DNA of 8,873 nt, from NCBI GenBank assembly GCA_024642805.1, contig JAHEAK010000180.1:1-8873 (forward strand). The letters run 5' to 3'. A program made the position numbers and the translations under genes. The stretch's first letter is position 1; every line of letters starts with the position of its first letter. The DNA comes from Kofleriaceae bacterium. GTDB taxonomy: Bacteria > Myxococcota_A > Polyangia > Haliangiales > Haliangiaceae. The notes below the pieces were generated by a model that was given only the letters and a program-made list of their open reading frames with translations, had not been told where the DNA came from and ran no database searches. Below, in pieces: positions 6,386 to 8,873 of the stretch.

Positions 6386-6415
6386 CAACCAGAAGTTGAG
6401 CTGAGCAAACTCAAC
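6384..6415. repeat. Alternating inverted repeats CTCAAC / GTTGAG / CTCAAC
   Basis: CTCAAC at 6384-6389 and 6410-6415 flanks GTTGAG at 6395-6400, so the middle copy can pair with either neighbour (5-nt or 9-nt loop). The array lies between the dyads and the promoter of the activator gene. It may be a binding site for another protein or, in a read-through transcript, two mutually exclusive hairpins. Confidence 0.35.
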
Positions 6416-6424
6416 AACTTGTGA

Positions 6425-6441
6425 CGTCTCAATCTGGCGCA
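6425..6441. promoter_or_regulatory. Dyad half-site overlapping the activator's -24 element
   Basis: CGTCTCA at 6425-6431 is a perfect left half-site. The matching right half (6435-6441) is poor and coincides with the -24 block of the promoter at 6435-6450. Binding here would compete with RNA polymerase, so it could act as a negative autoregulatory operator. Inferred from position only. Confidence 0.4.
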
Positions 6442-6450
6442 TCGCTTGCT
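6435..6450 (+). promoter_or_regulatory. Sigma-54 -24/-12 promoter for the activator/H-NOX operon
   Basis: The sequence is TGGCGCATCGCTTGCT. It matches TGGC and TTGCT of the consensus with exact GG-N10-GC spacing. Transcription would begin near 6461, 4 nt before the ATG at 6465 and inside the Shine-Dalgarno sequence, so the RBS would be lost from this transcript. Confidence 0.65.
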
Positions 6451-6452
6451 CT

Positions 6453-6462
6453 AGGGAGGAGG
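6453..6462 (+). promoter_or_regulatory. Strong Shine-Dalgarno sequence for the activator gene
   Basis: AGGGAGGAGG ends 2 nt before the ATG at 6465, with the AGGAGG core at good spacing. It fixes the start codon. It would be present only in transcripts starting upstream of about 6453, for example read-through from the diguanylate cyclase gene. Confidence 0.7.
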
Positions 6463-6464
6463 CG

Positions 6465-7874
6465 ATGCAGCAAGTCCAATCGACTGTTCTCGTCATCGAA
6501 GACGATCCGCTGGTTCTGAAACTCCTGTCCACCCAGCTTCGCGTGGCCGGGTACAAAGCCATCGAAGCGCAATCCGCACGCGCTGGCTTGGCTGCGGTCG
6601 ACGACAAAACCTGCGCGGTGTGTCTCGATCTCGGACTGGGAGACCTGGGGGGCCTGGAGGTGCTCAAGCAGCTTCGTGAGCGCTTCCCTGAGATGCCGGT
6701 GATCGTGGTGACCGCCAGTGATCGAGCGGAGGATGCGGTGTCCTCGATCCAGGCTGGCGCCTACGACTACCTGGTGAAACCGGTCGAGGAGCTTCGACTC
6801 AAGTCGACGGTGGGACGAGCTATCGAGCGACACCAACTGGTCAGGAGTCTGCGCAAACAAGACTCGCTGGACTCCAAGCTCTTCGGCAACATGATTGGCC
6901 AGAGTTCGGCCATGAAGGAACTCGCGACGCAGGTTGAGCGCGTTCTTTCCTCCGACGTATCGGTAGCCATTCTCGGCGAGAGCGGCACAGGCAAAGAGCT
7001 CGTCGCTCGAACGCTCCATGACAAGGGAGGTCGTAGCTTGGGGCCCTTCGTGGCTCTCAACTGCGCGGCCATTCCTGAGAACCTCCTCGAGTCTGAGCTC
7101 TTCGGTCACGAGAAGGGCGCATTTACGGGCGCGCAAAGCCAGCACAGAGGCCGTTTCGAGCAGGCAGACGGCGGTACGCTCTTCCTCGACGAGATCGGTG
7201 AGATGAGCGCAGCAACCCAGGCGAGCCTGCTGCGTACCCTGCAAGAGGGCACCATTCGGCGCGTAGGTGGCACTCGTGAGATCAAAGTCAACGCTCGCGT
7301 CGTGTGCGCCACCCATCGCAATCTGGCCATCGAAGTCGAGGAGGGCCGATTTCGCGCCGACCTCTTCTATCGACTGGTCGTCTATCCACTTGAGATTCCG
7401 GCGTTGCGCGAACGCACTGACGACATTCCACTCTTAGTCGCGCACTTCCTGACGACGCTAGGCAAGGAGAGTGGCTCAAAGGTAAAGCACGTCGATGCCG
7501 AAGCGCTCGAAGCACTGGTTGCGCATGACTGGCCTGGAAATGTTCGGGAATTGCAAAACGTCATCCATCGTGCGGTTCTCTCATGTGACAGTAAGACCAT
7601 CAGCAGGACGCATCTTCCTCAAAACTTGGTGAAGAGCACCAAGGCGCAGGCACCGCTTCCTATGGCCTCGGGTCACGAGACCTCGGTCGCAGAGCTTCCA
7701 CTGGTGTCACTGGCGGAGCTCGAGCAACGGGCCATTCGCAGGACCCTCGCCCACACCGGCGGCTCGGTTGGCAAGGCGGCAAAGATTCTCGGCATCGGGC
7801 GCGCCACTCTTTACCGGCGCCTATCATGTGATGACACCTTGCTGAACACCCCTGCCCTTTCTCTCCAAAACTAG
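6465..7874 (+). CDS. Sigma-54-dependent response regulator, NtrC family (REC-AAA+-Fis HTH)
   Basis: A 469-residue activator that, once phosphorylated, should oligomerise on upstream sites and use ATP to open sigma-54 promoters. The receiver (about 7-122) has VIEDD (10-14), phospho-acceptor Asp55 in CLDLGLG, Thr83 and Lys105 in LVKP. The AAA+ domain has Walker A GESGTGKE (171-178), the sigma-54-contacting loop GAFTGA (218-223), Walker B TLFLDEIGE (238-246) and WPGNVRELQ (356-364). A Fis-type helix-turn-helix ends the protein (VGKAAKILGIGRATLYRRL, about 435-453). Length and order are normal for the family and all key residues are present, so it is a fully equipped activator. It has a strong Shine-Dalgarno sequence, its own sigma-54-type promoter and upstream dyads, implying autoregulation. 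The H-NOX gene follows after 7 nt. Linkage to polysaccharide genes resembles the LuxO-like polysaccharide activators, but the orthologue is not recognised. Confidence 0.95.
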   Translation: MQQVQSTVLVIEDDPLVLKLLSTQLRVAGYKAIEAQSARAGLAAVDDKTCAVCLDLGLGDLGGLEVLKQLRERFPEMPVIVVTASDRAEDAVSSIQAGAYDYLVKPVEELRLKSTVGRAIERHQLVRSLRKQDSLDSKLFGNMIGQSSAMKELATQVERVLSSDVSVAILGESGTGKELVARTLHDKGGRSLGPFVALNCAAIPENLLESELFGHEKGAFTGAQSQHRGRFEQADGGTLFLDEIGEMSAATQASLLRTLQEGTIRRVGGTREIKVNARVVCATHRNLAIEVEEGRFRADLFYRLVVYPLEIPALRERTDDIPLLVAHFLTTLGKESGSKVKHVDAEALEALVAHDWPGNVRELQNVIHRAVLSCDSKTISRTHLPQNLVKSTKAQAPLPMASGHETSVAELPLVSLAELEQRAIRRTLAHTGGSVGKAAKILGIGRATLYRRLSCDDTLLNTPALSLQN

Positions 7875-7881
7875 GATCACC

Positions 7882-8427
7882 ATGTACGGACTCGTCAACA
7901 AAGCAATCCAAGGTCTCGTTACCGAGAAAAGAGACAGCCAGGTTTGGGCCCGTATCGTCGACCAAACAGGCAGCGCCTCCTCCTTCATCAGCATGGAAAC
8001 CTACCCCGACAGCGTGTCCTTTGCGTTGGTGGGCGCCGCAGCGCAAGAACTTGGCATCGACGCAGCGAGCTTCCTTCGCGAACTCGGTCACTACTGGGTG
8101 ACCTACACCGGCTCGGAGGGCTACGGAGACATGTTCAACCTGTGGGGCGATGATCTGCGCAGCTTCTTGAAGAACCTCGATCTCATGCATGAGAGGGTTA
8201 AGTCGAGCATGCCGCAGCTAGAACCACCGAGCTTTACCACGGTCGACCAGCCCAATGGCCAAATACGCCTGTCCTATCACAGTCACCGCGAAGGCATGAC
8301 GCCGATGGTGCTTGGCCTCCTGGAAGGACTCTCGGTAAAGTTCTCAACTGCAATGTCAGTGGAGCACGTCGTGCACCGTGTCGATGCCGGCCATGACGAG
8401 TTTCTTCTGACCTTCCCCAATGCCTAG
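7882..8427 (+). CDS. H-NOX domain haem protein (nitric oxide sensor)
   Basis: A stand-alone 181-residue H-NOX protein, the typical length of bacterial sensors homologous to the haem domain of soluble guanylate cyclase. It opens with the family signature MYGLVNKAIQ, has a YPD motif at 41-43 and ends its haem domain with the conserved GLLEGL. The proximal haem ligand is His103 in LMHERVKSSMP, and the YxSxR motif that holds the haem propionates is Tyr132, Ser134, Arg136. The residue matching the oxygen-stabilising distal tyrosine of oxygen-binding members appears to be Met142, by hand alignment with the loop after YxSxR, which points to a nitric-oxide-selective sensor that does not bind oxygen. 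It lies 7 nt after the activator gene (AGGA before the ATG) and overlaps the next gene by 8 nt. It probably controls the HNOBA partner protein directly. Confidence 0.95.
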   Translation: MYGLVNKAIQGLVTEKRDSQVWARIVDQTGSASSFISMETYPDSVSFALVGAAAQELGIDAASFLRELGHYWVTYTGSEGYGDMFNLWGDDLRSFLKNLDLMHERVKSSMPQLEPPSFTTVDQPNGQIRLSYHSHREGMTPMVLGLLEGLSVKFSTAMSVEHVVHRVDAGHDEFLLTFPNA

Positions 8428-8873
8428 TGCCAGGCTAAGCCCAGAGCAGGTCGAGAACCTGTTCCCCTTCATGGTCGCCATTGATAGCGAGCGGCGGGTT
8501 TGTCAGATCGGCAGGAGTCTGAAGATACTGGTGCCGACACTGAAGTGTGGTGACCTCGTATCAGAGCACCTGACAATACAGCGCCCTGTCATCGATTGGT
8601 TTGACAGTTCCCTGACCGGGGTGACCCACTCGTCCATCACGGTGCAAGTCAATGGCAATGCCGCGCCGCCCCTCAAAGGGGAGTTGGTCGTCTGTAACAA
8701 TGGCGAAATCATCCAATTGATGCTGCGACCGTCCATTAGCGGGCCTGAGGTCTTGTCGAAGTATGGACTCACCGTTCGTGATTTTGCCCCTCACGACCCC
8801 CTCGTCGATCATCTCTTCCTCGTGCAGGCCCAGGAGGCTGGCATGCGCGATCTCCGCAGCCTCACGACGACCC
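8420..8873 (+). CDS. HNOBA-domain (H-NOX-associated, PAS-like) signalling protein, N-terminal fragment
   Basis: The first 151 residues are visible before the right edge. They look like the HNOBA domain that pairs with H-NOX sensors and sits after the haem domain in soluble guanylate cyclases: LFPFMVAIDSERRVCQIG near 14-31, a PAS-like strand pattern, IQRP near 53-56, and the terminal GLTVRDFAPHDPLVDHLFL (116-134). The ATG at 8420 overlaps the H-NOX stop by 8 nt in another frame and has no Shine-Dalgarno sequence, so translation is probably coupled and the two proteins made in similar amounts. The output domain is missing. In this family it is usually a histidine kinase, a diguanylate cyclase or a nucleotide cyclase. 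A kinase would suit the two orphan receiver proteins encoded just upstream, but this is a guess. Confidence 0.8.
   Translation, partial: MPSARLSPEQVENLFPFMVAIDSERRVCQIGRSLKILVPTLKCGDLVSEHLTIQRPVIDWFDSSLTGVTHSSITVQVNGNAAPPLKGELVVCNNGEIIQLMLRPSISGPEVLSKYGLTVRDFAPHDPLVDHLFLVQAQEAGMRDLRSLTTT

Noticed and set aside
6429..7316. Minus-strand open frame of 295 codons opposite the sigma-54 activator
   Set aside because: It is the antisense of the receiver and AAA+ domains, whose motifs are complete on the plus strand.

Overview
The window looks like part of an exopolysaccharide or O-antigen-type locus from a GC-rich (roughly 60% by eye) Gram-negative bacterium. Sigma-54 promoters, an NtrC-family activator, a diguanylate cyclase and an H-NOX nitric-oxide sensor fit Pseudomonadota or Myxococcota-like lineages. 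I cannot place it more precisely, and no rRNA, tRNA, IS element or CRISPR was seen.

Layout: (1) 1-1479, minus strand: a GT4 glycosyltransferase followed, with a 4-nt overlap, by the N-terminus of an alkaline-phosphatase-superfamily protein cut by the left edge. (2) 1480-1694: divergent control region. (3) 1695-2909, plus: a second GT4 glycosyltransferase, whose end overlaps the next gene tail to tail. (4) 2834-5211, minus: an acyltransferase-3 membrane protein and, coupled by a 4-nt overlap, a Wzy/WaaL-type polymerase or ligase. (5) 5212-5427: second divergent control region. (6) 5428-6342, plus: REC-GGDEF diguanylate cyclase. (7) 6343-6464: third control region. (8) 6465-8873, plus: a sigma-54 enhancer-binding response regulator, an H-NOX haem protein and an HNOBA-domain protein cut by the right edge, packed as an operon.

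The main observation is regulatory. The three control regions carry repeated dyads of consensus CGTCTCA-N3-TGAGACG, usually about 20 bp apart. Each promoter-proximal gene is preceded by a GG-N10-GC element resembling a sigma-54 -24/-12 promoter (four good, one degenerate). In all five cases the start codon lies 13-15 nt after the -12 element, so sigma-54 transcripts would be almost leaderless. For three promoters the dyad centres fall at nearly the same distances from -12 (about 70-72, 92-94 and 111-116 bp). The simplest model is that the activator encoded at 6465-7874 binds these dyads and controls the glycosyltransferases, the acyltransferase/polymerase operon, the diguanylate cyclase and itself. 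The adjacent H-NOX/HNOBA pair would feed in nitric oxide. This wiring is inference; the motifs are directly visible.
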